From NCBI GenBank assembly GCA_020465985.1, contig JAANYP010000760.1, positions 439,867-503,866 on the forward strand: DNA of 64,000 nucleotides, in the 5' to 3' direction. The notes below the pieces were generated by a model that worked only from the letters and a program-made list of their open reading frames with translations, searched no databases and was not told where the DNA came from. Below, piece by piece: positions 1 to 12,653 of the stretch. A program made the translations under genes and the position numbers. Position 1 is the first letter of the stretch. Each line of letters starts with the position of its first letter. This DNA comes from Centrapalus pauciflorus. Lineage: Eukaryota > Streptophyta > Magnoliopsida > Asterales > Asteraceae.

Positions 1-557
1 AGACAGTTTTAATCTCTAAAAGCTAGATTTAGTTGACTTAATTAATTGTAAAAGACATTTTCTGTTGATTTTAAGAAATTGGGGAATACTGGAGAACTCC
101 ATACTTGATTTTCTGAAATTAATAAAATATGTCCATGAATCGGTTTTACATCAAAGTTTCAAACTCTTGAACTTAAAAGATTAAAACAGTTGGATTTAAT
201 TCCAACTTACTTTTCTTTAACCAAAAACATCTTAAGTGTTTTACACCTTTCTACTCCATCCTAAAAGATGTATCCAAGTGAATGTTGCTTTTAGTATATC
301 TGATATTATTCTGTTTTAGCTTTATAGTTTATAATTTTTAATCTTCTGATAGATAGTTTACATATTTAGGGTTATAATCATCCTCATCCCTTATCAATGG
401 CTAGATATTAGTGATAATCCTAGTATCGGTATCTCGATCCTTTTTGTCATTCCCTGAGTTCGATAATCCCCGAGGTCAGCTTCTAGCTATACTATCTACG
501 ACTGGTACACTGCCAGTGGTATTTGGTATAACTTAGGCTTTCTTCATTCCTTAATTT
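1..557. other. Intergenic start of window, no gene recognised
   Basis: AT-rich sequence without a convincing reading frame on either strand. I looked here on the minus strand for the missing 3' exons of TNL1 (a TIR-like exon as in TNL2) and saw none. It directly precedes recognisable copia reverse-transcriptase sequence and may include further decayed element sequence. Confidence 0.5.
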
Positions 558-1936
558 TTGATTGCCAAATCCGTAAAGATCGAAATCTCAGGAGTAACTC
601 CCACAAGGTTTAAAGCACGATTGGTGGCAAAGGGATTTACACAGAAACCTGGGATAGATTACACACAAATATTTTCGCCCGTGGTAACACACTCCTCCAT
701 TAGAATACTTCTATATGGATGTAAAAACAGCATTCCTACATGGAGAATTAGAGGAGCAGATTTACATGACGCAACCAAAGGGTTTTGAAGTCAAAGGAAA
801 AGAAAACCAAGTGTGCCTAGCAGTCACCACGTAGGTGGTACTTGAGGTTTGATAGTTATGTGGTAACTCATGGTTTTCAAAGGAGTTCATACGATACATG
901 TGTATACTTTAAAGAGTATGACAGAAGAAAATTTATATATTTACTTTTGTATGTGTGTCACATGTATGAGATTCAAGTCACTAAAGATCTGCTTAAGGCA
1001 GAATTTGAAATGAAGGAGTTAGGTGCAGCTAAAAAGATCCTAGGAATGGAGATCACTAGGGATCGGAATTTGAAGCAGTTGAAGCTATCTCAGGGTATGT
1101 TAATAAAGGTCTAGAGAAGTTCTCAATGGTAGAAGCGAAAGAGGTCAAAACTCCTTTGGGAATGCAGTTTAAGTTGTCTAGTAGAGATTCTCCAAAGACA
1201 ATGGAAGAAGAAAAACATATGGAGGACGTACCGTATGCCAACGCAGTGGGAAGTCTAATGTATTTGATGGTTTGTATGGTTTGTACAAGGCCAAGCTATG
1301 CAGTCAGCGTAGTTAGTAGATTTCTTTCAAACCCTGGGGAGGGCAGTGAAATGGTTGTTGCGTTATTTGAAGGGTGCTAAAGAAGTAGGCTTGCTTTATG
1401 GAGGTAAACCTAGTCAAGGTGGTGATGTTCTAGGTTATTCAGACTCAGATTGTGCTAAAGATTTAGACAATTTTAAATCCACAGGGGGGGTATGTGTTTA
1501 CGGTAATGGGGTGTTGTGTTAGTTGGAAAGCTGCTCTTCAGAAAGTTGTGGCACTATCTTCCATAGAAGCAGAGTATATATCGTTGACAGAAGCTGTTAA
1601 GGAGGCTATATGGATCAAAGGTTTTGTTGCTGAGCTGAGAGTTAGCGGTGGAAAAGCAGTAGTGCTGTGTGATAATCAAAGTGCATTGTATCTTGCCAGA
1701 AACCCAACCTATCATGACTTCATGAGCATACTAAACATATTTCAGTGAAGTTGCATTTTATTCGAAAAGTGATCAACGATGGTGAAGTGCTGGTTGAAAA
1801 GGTGAACACAGAGAATAATGCAGCTGATTTCTTAACTAAAGTTCTTCCGTGTGACAAGTTTCTGAGTTGCATGAACGAGTTAAAGATAGGAGAAAACTTT
1901 GAATCAGAAGTGGAGATTGTGATAGATAAAGGATAA
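558..1936 (+). pseudogene. Decayed Ty1/copia polyprotein remnant (RT to RNase H)
   Basis: Successive short frames on the + strand match the copia polyprotein in order. The start of reverse transcriptase appears at about 600-720 (ARLVAKGFTQKPGIDYTQIF followed by SPVV). RT C-terminal pieces lie at 842-1110 (KELGAAKKILGMEITRDR). RNase H lies at about 1494-1740 (SSIEAEYISLTEAVKEAIWI, then CDNQSALYLARNP), and the tail with AADFLTKVLP follows at 1745-1936. Several frameshifts and stops separate the pieces and the YVDD region is damaged, so it cannot encode a working enzyme. Gag, protease and integrase are absent, so the 5' part is lost or outside the recognisable region. Confidence 0.85.
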
Positions 1937-1959
1937 TGCTGATACAAAGTTAGTTGGGT

Positions 1960-2158
1960 GATATAAAGTGTTCGTTAGTTAGTAGTGGAGGTAGTTCAAT
2001 GTTTGTTCTCTTTCTGTTTTCTGTTTTGTAATGGCAGTTGTTGTAATAGCCGTTGCAGAGTTTGCATGAGCCAGTATATAACTCATGTACTGCGTTTGTG
2101 TGAAATCTAATCTGAATAGAATTCTCTTTTCATCATATTGTTCTTCCATAACATCAAC
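1960..2158 (+). repeat. Probable 3' LTR of the copia remnant
   Basis: This stretch directly follows the copia RNase H tail. It has the look of a copia LTR: TG-initiated, a TATA-like stretch (AGTATATAACTCATGT), then T-rich sequence ending near ...CATAACATCAACTA. No second copy lies in the window, so the borders are approximate. It ends a few bases before the exon-8 splice donor of TNL1, so the element sits inside or immediately beyond the TNL1 3' region. Confidence 0.5.
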
Positions 2159-2162
2159 TAAC

Positions 2163-5100
2163 CTTTGTTGATATATCGCTAGATTCAGATATGGTGGCAA
2201 TTTTCCTTTTCTCCCCAACTAAGCTTGATGTGAACTCCACAATTCTATCAACAAAAGATGATTTAGCCATCTCGGTGATCTTGTATATTTCCTCCTAGTT
2301 AATTTTCATAAACATCAAAGCATGATTAGCAAAACTCTATGATATATAACAGTATCTACTTAAATCTGATTAACAATACCTAGTCCAAAGAACTAAATAT
2401 CAGATTGTTATAATGGTTCAGCTAGTCTCCTCCCGTTTATGGAACTCATAACAATTTAACACATTTCTATAGAACTTATAGTATCCTATGAAAAAAAAAT
2501 TGTATTTTAATACATATTATGGTAATCATTATTGAATCTAACAGTGAAATGGAGAGAATCATTGTTATGGAGGTCTAATTTATACAATAATCATTGTTAG
2601 TCCCCTCATCTTATTGAGAAAAATTGCAAGCACGTTTACCGATTCGGGACCATGGACGATGCATTTAACAGTTTTTAATTCTGTAAATGATTGATGAGAC
2701 TGCTGAGGTCTACCGGTCTTTCTCCAACCTCGTACCTCTATAACAATGTCACAATGTGTTATATTAGAAATATTTCCTTTATTTGAAGCTTAAATTTTAA
2801 ATAGAACACGCAGCTAGAACTTAACAAAAGGGAAGATACCTGTGCAGTCAACCGTATCACCAACTAAATTGCTAAGCCAACCAGGAGTCAATCTACCAAC
2901 CTCCATTAAACCAAAGAAATCACGGCGACAAAGATAGTATGCTCTCGTGCTGAGTTGAAATGCAGAAAAATCTCCTCCAAGAACTTCTGCCCAGTTCATG
3001 TTACTTTGCAAGGTCTCATATGCTACATCATCAGCATACACAAGGCTTGCACCACACCTGTGTATCTCCAATCCGTTCATCACATTAATAGAAACATTAA
3101 CTGTATCTCCGATGTTTATTTTGTTACCGATTGGCCAATAGCTTAACCATACAGCACTTTCACCAAATCCAGGTTTGCCAAAGACTTTGGGGTTATACAT
3201 CAAATCAACAGTACTGTTTGCTGTACTGATTTTAGCAAACCATGCCCAATCATCACCTGACATCGTATATTGGAAAGTCACATTTAATCCTTTAAGCCTC
3301 CTATCCTTGGAAGTTGAAGGCACTACGAAGGACAATGATGTTGATTCTGATATATACTCAGTTGTCATATTTGGATCCTTTATGTTTGGGAGAGATGTGC
3401 TTGTTATATTGAATTCACACAACATCTGCGCTACACAAGCACAATATTCACAGAATTAAAAAATTTGATGGTTCATGTGTGTGCTTTAAGCATTTGTAGA
3501 GAAAAATGAAGAACCTGAATATGCCAACTTCTGCCTATGGTAAGCTCATCATCACCAACAAGACATAATTCAAGATTTTGATATGCTTTTAGCCACTTCA
3601 TATGTCCCAAATCTGCTTCATTAAGTTTGGCTAGTGGCACCAATCTGATAAAGCCTTCAATTTCGGACAAATTAATACATCCTTCGTAGCCGATCTCTTG
3701 CAATGTGAACTGATGTGATTCAAAGGTCACTTTCTCCAATGACTTACAATAATATATATACAATTCTGAAAGTGTACTTGGGAGACATAAAAGGCATTTG
3801 AGTCTTGAGCACAAACTCAGGTCAAGGACCCGAAGATTTTTTAGATGATTGTAATGAGGCAGGTGTTCAAATAGACTATTGGCTAAATTCAAGTATTGCA
3901 ATAATAATTGAGCACTAAAACTATATGGAAAAGTATCAGTACATCCAAGACTGCAGTCCTTGAGGAATAACCTCTGTAATGAATGTGGAAAAGGAAAGGA
4001 ATGCTGTGTAGTTTCAATACCAACACTACTTGCTGCTACCTTGCTTACTACTGACTTTCTTTGCTTTTGCAACCTCATGCCCAGGTTTTCACACCCTGTC
4101 ATATTCAATATAGCAAGATGGGAAAGGTCTCCTAGGGTTTCACAAACATGAACCAATCTATGACAATTCCAGAGGATCAAAGTCTCAAGATTAGGGAGCC
4201 GAGAGATGTTGCGGATATCTAATAGACGTGGAGAGCTTTTAAGATTTACAATTTTGAGTGATTGAAGAACCTGTTACAAAAGTTGAAAAGAATTATTTAG
4301 CACCTTACATCCACATAAAGACCAACAAGAACTAAGAAGCAAAAGGCCAAGCAGGAAAAAGAGGATGGATATTGAATTTTTACAGTGGGAGGTTCAAATT
4401 CTTGCAAATCTCCATAGCTCATATCTATCGCAACCAAGTTTCCCATTAATAGCTCAGAAGGAATAGTGCTTTTGCTGAATCCATGCCAACAGAGCCATCT
4501 TAAATTTTCTGAAAAATCCTTGTAGGATCCAGAGAGTTCCACAAAATTGAGTCGAAGCAACTTTAGTTCATCCATCTCTTGCAGTGAATCTGTCCAAAGG
4601 CTTGACTGCACATTTTGGCATGAATAGTGTAGTAAGCATAACTCTTATATAGAAATCAATGCACAAATATGCCCCAAAGTATTTAAAAACTGTAATGGTT
4701 CAATACACATAAAAAAGATGCCCCAAGGTTGCCAATAGCAGGGGTGCATGTATAAATAGTGATGGCTATGTAATCATTGTTGGGTTTAGAAATTAATACT
4801 AAATCTATGAAGTAAATCATACCTTTTTTACTTGTTTGCATTTGAATTTATCCTCTTCCATGAGCTTATGCATGTCAAGTGTCAGACCTTTCATTGTTTG
4901 TGAATGCTAAAAGAACAGATCAGAAAACATTCTAATTTTGGATGCAATTGGAGAGTTAGAAACCGAAAATAAGCTTAAATTAAACATATATACATGTAAG
5001 AAGCATCATACCTTCAGATATTTCAACATTTCATAAGAGTCCTTGTTGCGCCATAGTCTACTGCGTTCTGCAGGTTTAGGTGATTCACGGTCAACTAAGC

Positions 5101-6919
5101 TTCTCCCCATATCTTGAAGCAATCTATGCATCATCAGTTTTTTGCTTGGAGTCACATAAACAAGACATCTCTTCATAAGCGTTTTGATCCTGGATACTGC
5201 AGAGTAATCAGGCTCCAATATCTTTACCACGTAATCGATGTCTGTGCCAACAAAGAAACAAGCAATATCCAAAAACAACTCTCTATCAGAGTCATATGGT
5301 AATGAGTCGTAGCTCCTTTTCAGTACACTATAAATATCACGATGAATATCTTTTCCCAACATCTTCACTACACTTCTCCAGTATGTAATGCTATTATCCT
5401 CTAACAGAGAGGAACCCAACACTTCAAGAGCCAAAGGACATCCTCCACAATACCGTATGATCTCTTTCGCAAGCTCCTGGTAACCATCCATCAGAATTTT
5501 AGATCCAAAGGCATGAAGACATAAAAGCTCTAATGATTCATCATCATTGAGTAATTCCATTTTGTACTCTTGACACCTCCTAGATCTAGACTTAAACCAA
5601 ACACCTAAATCATTTTCTGTAGTGGTAATTATGATCTTGCTCGCTTTATTAATATTCCCAACTCCAAGTAAAGCTTCCAACTGGCTCGGTTTAACGATGT
5701 CATCAAGAACAATAAGTGCTTTTTTGGTTCGTAAGACCTCTTCAATCTTAAATGCTCCCTGACAAACACTGGGTATTCTTGCATTCTTGCCCCCTAAAAT
5801 GTCCTTGAAAAGTTGTTCCTGAAGCTTAAGCAAATCATGCGGCTCTTTACATCTACTACCAATGCGTTCCACAATGCTAATGTTTTCAAAATATTGCCAA
5901 TTTGAATATACGATGTATTGGGCCAATGTTGACTTGCCACTTCCTCCCATGCCATAAATTACTATAAATTCTGCATCAGGTTCTTTTATCCAGGAATTGA
6001 TTTCTTGAACTCGAGCATCTATCCCTGTAAGATTTGGTGGAAGATAAACTTGTTTGCGATCGAGCCTATTGTAAATGGTATCAACAATTTTTTTCAAAAA
6101 TTGTGTTTCAGACCTGTAACACACAACCAAAATTAGAAAAATTCAGCAGATAATGTTTAGAGGCTCTCCTACTAAGTTTTATGAAACTATTTTGAATAAT
6201 TTATAACCTATTTGAGTGTAAGGTACAATGGACCGGTATATATGCTTAAATTTGAAGATGATTATTAACAAAGTTAAGAAAACCTTAATAAAATCAGACT
6301 TATTCTAAGAGAACGATAGATGTAAGTTAATTAGTTGACTCTAGTAATCATGAAACTATTTATTCACAAAGAAATCTATATATCAAATCATAGATGAAGT
6401 TGTAAGCAGAAACAGAGAAAGATACCCAGAAAGAACCAAGCCGCTCAAATCGGCAACTTTCGTAAGAGCTGTATTCCACCGCTTCACATTATCATTTGTC
6501 CACCTTGTAGAGGTTTTATATTCTACGTGAAAAGTTTTACTTTGCTTCCTAACATTCGATGGATCAACATGATAGAAAACCGGTAGCACGAAATGATTGC
6601 ACTCTCTCCTTTGCTCCAGTATCAAGCAAAGCTCGTCCAGGCACCATGTAGACGTTGCATAGTTCTCTGACACTACAATTATTGAAGATTCTGATGTTTT
6701 GATCGCTCTCTCGATCTCCGGTTTCAGTTCTTGACCTCTATAGATTTCATCATCATCCCTGAAAGTGCGAAGTCCTGCTTGTACTAACCTCTCGTGGAGA
6801 TGATCAGTAAAAGAATACCGAGTATCTTCGCCTCTAAAACTTAGAAAAACGTCATAGCTACTACCATTAGCTTTCGGAAAAGCCATCATGCTACTACTAG
6901 AAGAAGAAGCGGAAGCCAT
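2163..6919 (-). CDS. TNL1: TIR-NB-LRR disease-resistance protein with C-JID-like tail
   Basis: Intracellular NLR immune receptor of the TIR class. Inferred exons (all on -): 6919-6426 (TIR), 6113-5012 (NB-ARC), 4906-4823, 4605-4384 and 4270-3515 (LRR), 3425-2840 (post-LRR C-JID-like domain), 2737-2640, 2294-2163. Every junction has GT..AG and the phases join without a stop over 1158 codons. The TIR domain has DVFLSFRGEDTR and WCLDEL with the catalytic Glu at residue 96. The NB domain has P-loop GMGGSGKSTLA, kinase-2 ALIVLDDI, RNBS-B IIITTTEND and GLPL-type GGCPLALEVL. The MHD motif reads MHR. The two last exons carry VRGWRKTGRPQQS and a K-rich helix also found in TNL2. TNL2 has two more 3' exons (a second TIR); here a copia remnant follows the exon-8 donor and no such exons are visible. 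If intron 8 is retained the protein stops two codons later (Val-Ser-stop). Confidence 0.88.
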
Positions 6920-7172
6920 TAAAGTTGTAAGATTATGATCGATCCATCAAGGTCTCAAAGAACGAAATGTGAATGCTTTAATTAAGAATTTAATAAGTGG
7001 GCCGCTGTGTGGTGATGGTCAACGGCCAATGTCCAAACTTTTTCTTGCGGACAGAATACGTTAATTTCAATTCATATAAGAATATATAAAATATTATCAA
7101 ACGCGTCTTAGCAGTTAGCCCCAGTGCCCCACCAAAAGAAAACCAAGCAAAAACAAACCTATGAAAAAACAA

Positions 7173-7727
7173 GGGCTAAAGTCGTACAATAGCAGTGTAC
7201 TTTTTAAAGGTGTATCGATATAGTACGTGTACTTTTTATATTGTTAATATGATACCTTTACTTTTTATGACCAGTTATTTCGTCTAGCTTTGTGCAATTG
7301 TGAGAGAATCGTCGGTACGAACTTGTTCACCGTTGGATCTGTGTGAAATTTGAGGAGACGCTTCGCAACACATAGTTCTTCGACCTGGACGGTGGAGATC
7401 GTCGTTAGAGATTTCTACAGAGGTCTGTAGGTGTTTGAAGTTGGATGTGCTATGTAATTTCTCCTACCAGGTTATCACAAGGACGAGAGAGTGTATTTGA
7501 TACTTCAATTATGGAAATTTGAACATTAATAAAAAGAGAAATTTCACTCTTAACAGGCATAGTCAGTAACCGATTACCAAAGGTATCATATTGGTATGAA
7601 AAAATGTAGTACACGTATCAAATTTGAACGATTCAGAAAGTACACGTGTAATATGAATAATTAAAATAGTACACGTACCATATCGATACATTTTAAAAAG
7701 TACACAACTATTCTATGACTTTAACCC
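7173..7727. mobile_element. Mutator-type MITE with 9-bp target duplication
   Basis: A 555-bp element with about 65-bp imperfect terminal inverted repeats. The left end reads GGGCTAAAGTCGTACAATAG and the right end, reversed, GGGTTAAAGTCATAGAATAG; both continue with GTGTACTTTTTAAA and TATCGATA. It is flanked by perfect 9-bp direct repeats AAAAAACAA (7164-7172 and 7728-7736). A 9-bp duplication with long inverted repeats is the hallmark of MULE elements. It encodes no protein. It lies about 250 bp upstream of the TNL1 start codon, so it may contribute to or interrupt the promoter. Confidence 0.85.
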
Positions 7728-7736
7728 AAAAAACAA

Positions 7737-10700
7737 CACAACTATTTTAAGGAGTGTTTGAATTTACGTTTTAATAAATACTACAACAATTTGATAACTA
7801 AGAAATAATCTATTAACTTACGGTTGGTACGAATAAATGTAGAAAATAAAATTGTCTTAGTTGTTTGACATATATAGCTTACGCTGTTTGCTATCACAAT
7901 TAATGAATATATACTTAGTTTTTAAGTGTTTGACTTAACATTTTAAACTAGTTAAATTACCAAAAAAACCATTTGTATATATTATTATAAAACTTTAATT
8001 TAATTTATATTTTTACTAAATATAATATTTTAATTTATTCATAGATTCTTTATCTTTAATATAATATTTCTATTTATAAAGTTTTTAAAAATACTTTTAC
8101 AATAATACCATCAACTTTTTACTTTTTTTATGTAACAATTATAAATTATGTTGTCATACCAAAAGACAATTTATAAATTATATATTTATACAAATCGGTC
8201 CCGTGATGTTAGTCTAATGTCTGGTGGTTCAGGGTTCAAACCTCATGCATGTTCTTTAACCATAAGTTACACGATTTACCTATTTCAAGTTGACGGTGAA
8301 CCGGTCGATCCGGCCCAGAGGGGGCAACGTCCCTTTTTTCTCATACTAATCACTTTCTATGTTGTTCAAGGCCCTTGAATGCAGGAGGGATAAATCATTA
8401 AAAAAAAATGAAAGACAAAATTATAGAACATAAATGCTTGCAGTCAAAAGAATTATAGCAAAAAATTGTCAGAATTTGTGAAGCCACACAAAAGATATTA
8501 GTGGAAGGAATGATAAAAACCAGTAGAACAAAATCATAAATTTGAATTGCAGTAAATCACGGTAAGATACACTCGCACCCTGTAATTAATATTTACTAAT
8601 CACACAATCTCTTTTTCATATTCTTTTTATTAATGACATGGAACGCATTGGTTAAACTTAATGTTTTCTCTCACATTAGACCATCAGGAGGAAGGATGAC
8701 AAATGATGACAAACACTTTATTAAGAATGTGTATTTAGAATCACCCTACTATAAATAACAGATTAAGCAGTGTATTCATCTAAACACTTTTTTACGTTAC
8801 AAATGATGACAAACATATCGTCCCTATATATTGAGCTAAACTAAAATCCTAAAAGCATGATAAAGCCCAATAGCATAAAGAGTAGCACAGACTATTATTA
8901 CGCTAATAACAAAAACATTATAATCTAATAATCACCTATCAAATGCTAAACTAAACATCCACTAAATAATAAAATAGCAAATTACGTAAGATCCATAAGT
9001 CACATATAATATTCTAACGAAATAAAAACAATACTAAGATTTAAAGGTAAATAAAGTGCGTCATCAATTTAAACACAAATCCACAACTAATATACATTCA
9101 AAACATCAAATTCATCGTCCCAAATGAGTGAACAGTAAATCTACTTACTAATTAATCATAATTAAAACCGAAAATAAAACTAAATCTATGATAAACATCT
9201 TTAAAATCAGATAAATAAAGAAAAGGTTATTACAAATTCGGAGCTATAATCACGAATCGACGAGTACATGATGAACAAATTCTTTAGTCTTCAGATCTAC
9301 CAAAAGATTATGTAAATCTATCCCAAAACTACTCTAAATCTAACCTCATTTGTGAGAGAAAACGTAGATGCTCCCCAAAACGCTGCTTCTGATATGGATT
9401 AAACCTATTTGCATGCTCTACGGCCGTAAGCTTTTAGTGTTGTGGTTCTTAGGCCTTTTGATTTGACTGATCAATGTTGGAAGTCTTCTAAGGTCGTACG
9501 CCTGTGTGTGTGTGGCCGTAGGCTTTGAAACTTCCATATATAACTATTAGTTTTTCGCCGGAAATGCTAGATGTCATCGTTTTCATCGCCTTAATTTTTC
9601 CTTGGATCCGTTCCTTCATCGATTTGACGACTTCGAACCTACGAAATACAAATAGCTAGGAAGTAAATTAGTATAATTTTAATGTAAATCAAGGCTAAAA
9701 ACACCAAAATACAAAGTAAAAGTAAAATGACTAGTATGTACAATTGGTGACGCATCAATTGCTTATCTTTATAATTTATGGAGGTAGTCGTTTTAAAAAA
9801 TAGTTTAATGACTTAATCACTCAAAATGTGATAGTTTGTTTGATTTTTTTGAATATTGTCCTAAAATATAATATTTTTATATATCCCAATTAAGTAAAAC
9901 TCGTTCCATCGAATATCCATACCCAATAAATGAATTTAAACAGATACATATATATATAATAGCATCTATCATCATTGATCAGGAGTGTAATTGAACAATG
10001 CAAACTCGCAAGCTAGCAGGATCAATCGGAAAGAAACTCAAATTAACAGTAGAGGAGGAATGAAGGATGACCATATGCAAGCATACATGCAGTAGTGAAA
10101 GATGGATTCAATGGTGTTGAATAATTAACGGTGTTCAAACTACACCTGAAAACCAGGTTGAATCATTCAATCCGGAAAAAAAAACACAGATATATGATGG
10201 GGCTGTCAGCTTTTATTTGTAAAAAAACACAGGTAACCGGGCCGAACATATACATATAGTAAGAAGTTAAAAGCCTTCTATTTTATAGTTCCATTTAGTT
10301 CATTCGAAAACAATGAATCATAGAAATCTGAATGAACTTTTTAAATTTATTTGTTTTGTTGAACATTTTTAATGTAATTTTTATGATTTATTACGGAATA
10401 ATTATTTATAACTTTACAGTTTTAAAGAGAAGTTATTTTATAATCATTATATTTTTTACTCATTATTTAATTATTATATAGCATGTAACTACATGTATCC
10501 GTGTGGGTAATCATAGACATGCAGTAACTGAATATTTATAACACCGTTCATATTTTTATTACTAACCGAACCCGTAGTGTTGAATTGGTACTACGGGTTG
10601 AAAGGCAACATATAGGAAAGCACATCCTTGAGATTCAAACTTCCTCCAAGGGGTATATATGCAAGTGCTATTCGAATAGCATTTTGAAACAAAAGGCAGG

Positions 10701-10855
10701 GATAGTGAGAGAAGACGACTAGTCGATAAAGTAGCAATAAAGCAACGACCAAATCAATTACGACTATATCAATGGAGCGGCAGGAGGAGGATGAAATCGT
10801 TGCATGAGATAAATGCAATAAAGATGATAAATCTAATTATATAATTAGAACTTGT
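7737..10855. other. AT-rich intergenic region, mostly unrecognised repeats
   Basis: No credible gene. The stretch around 9400-9750 contains GC-richer segments such as paired GGCCGTA/GGTCGTACGCC motifs and a GGTGACGCATCAATTG stretch that look like fragments of old LTR elements, but I cannot name a family. 10.2-10.6 kb is AT-rich and featureless. A SINE-like candidate inside the region is listed separately. Confidence 0.4.
8200..8408 (+). repeat. Possible tRNA-derived SINE
   Basis: Contains GGTTCAAACCT, a near-perfect pol III B box, about 30 bases after a poor A-box-like stretch (TGTTAGTCTAATGTCTGG). A unique body and a short A-rich tail (ATTAAAAAAAAATG) follow. There is no clear target duplication, so the call is weak. 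It does not fold as a tRNA. Confidence 0.3.
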
Positions 10856-10968
10856 TGTTATTTTGGATAATCTTGCTTGAATATTTCATTGAGCAAAGCA
10901 ATGTTAAATAAACATTTAGGTGGGCCATTGGGCCAAACTAGGTAAATACAAATAAAGGTCCACTAACA
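10856..10968 (-). repeat. Copia LTR (3' LTR of the minus-strand element)
   Basis: A 113-bp direct repeat nearly identical to 15380-15492. It begins TGTTATTTTGGATAATC and ends GGTCCACTAACA in window orientation. It carries a GGGCCATTGGGCC palindrome. A G-rich polypurine stretch (GGGGGAC in element orientation) abuts it. The left target duplication is CTTGT at 10851-10855. Confidence 0.9.
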
Positions 10969-11003
10969 GTCCCCCATAGTTTGAGGGGGAGGAGAACGGA
11001 CAC

Positions 11004-12536
11004 TTAAACTGGAGCGGAAATCGGCAAAGAGATGAAACAGCAATCCTTTGGTGAAGATGTCAGCATATTGAAACTTAGAGGGGACATGGAGGACACGAAC
11101 TTCGCCTTTGGCAACCTTATCCGAACAAAGTGAATGTCGATCTCGATATGCTTGGTACGTTGGTGGTGGACCGGGTTTGCTGAGAGGTACACAACGCTTA
11201 CGTTATCACAGTAGACTAGTGATGCAGAAGAAAGTGGGAGACATAGTTCGCAAAGGAGATTGTGGATCCATGCCGTCTCAGCAACCACATTAGCGACGCC
11301 ACGATATTCAGCCTCTGCACTAGAGCGAGAGGTGGTCTGTTGCCGTTTGGAAGACCACGAGATAATGTTGTCGCCAAGAAAAACACAATATCGGATGTCG
11401 ATCTTCGTGTTGCAGGGCAGCCAGCCCAATCGACATCAGTGTAAGTAGTGAGCTGTGATGAAGAGGAACGAAATAGTTGAAGACCCAAGTCAGCGGTACC
11501 GCGTATGTATCGAAGAACGCGCTTCATGGCATTAAGGTGAGGCTCTCGCGAGGGTCATGCATATAAAGGCATAGCTGCTGAACGGCGTATGCAATATCCG
11601 GACGAGTAAAGGTGAGATACTGAAGTGCCCCGGCCAGGCTCCGATGTAGTTCTGGATCAGAGACGGGAGGACCATCCGGTCCAAGTTTCTTATCAAGATC
11701 GACCAGTGTGCGACTGGGGTTGAAATTAACCATTTGGGCGCGTTCCAAAAGTGCCATAGCATAAGGCGACTGAGAGAGAAACAACCCAGATGGGTTGCGA
11801 ACTGCAGAAATACCCAAGAAGTAGTTAAGGGATCGGAGATCAGTCATAGAAAACACACGATGTAAGAGACCCATAATGCGATGAAGAAGAGTCGTCGAGG
11901 ATGCCGTGAGAAGAATATCATCAACATATAAAAGCAGGTATGCCGTATCCGAACCTTGATGAAAAATAAAGAGAGGCGTCAGATTTGCTGTGAGTAAAAC
12001 CAACCCTGGTGGCGAACGATGTAAATCTTTGGAACCAGGCGCCTCGCCTGTTTAAGACTATAGAGGGACTTCTGCAGAAGGCATACATAGTCAGGGTGGG
12101 TCGGATCATGGAACCCCGGTGGTTGATGCATGTAAACCGTCTCCGCCAACAGGCCGTTAAGAAATGCATTCTTAACATCAAGTTGGTGTATGGGCCAATC
12201 TCGAGATAAGGCGAGGCTAAGCAGAGTGCGGATTGTTGCTGGTTTGACAACGGGGCTAAATGTATCATGGCAGTCTACACCCTGTAATTGGTTTTTGCCA
12301 TTTGCAACAAGCCTGGCCTTGTAGCGAATAAGAGAGCCATCATAATTAATTTTGTGGCGAAATAACCACATGGACCGAACAACATTCACATTTTTAGGTC
12401 GCGGGACAAGTTTCCATGTGCCATTTTTAAATAAAGCATGAAATTCGTCTTGCATAGCATTTTTCCAATTATCATCACAAAGAGCTTTAAGATGATTGAT
12501 GGGTTTGGTTATACCGGATCGGGATCGGGTGACCAT
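11004..12536 (-). pseudogene. Copia reverse transcriptase and RNase H (broken)
   Basis: The 3' half of the polyprotein. RT starts near 12536 (MWLFRHKINYDGSLIRYKAR, DVKNAFLNGLL) and a frameshift occurs near SLKQA (about 12045). RT resumes with LLLYVDDILLTAS at about 11930, so the YVDD active-site motif is intact but in another frame. RNase H follows at 11527-11004 with SWSSKRQQTT, AEAEYRGVAN and TKHIEIDIHFVR, split across two frames around 11440. The terminal part near 11010-11080 is also shifted. The product is therefore not expressible as one protein. Confidence 0.9.
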
Positions 12537-12653
12537 TGGGTGAGACGGATTCTGCGATGGAGATGGAGGTTGGGGAATGTTGACCGCGGCAGAAGTAGTG
12601 GATCCGATAGGATTGGTGGAGGGAATTCATGGCGAAGCGACGGCGATAGGGGG

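Noticed and set aside
8200..8408. tRNA gene
   Set aside because: Only a B box is convincing; no cloverleaf or acceptor stem can be drawn. Kept as a weak SINE candidate.
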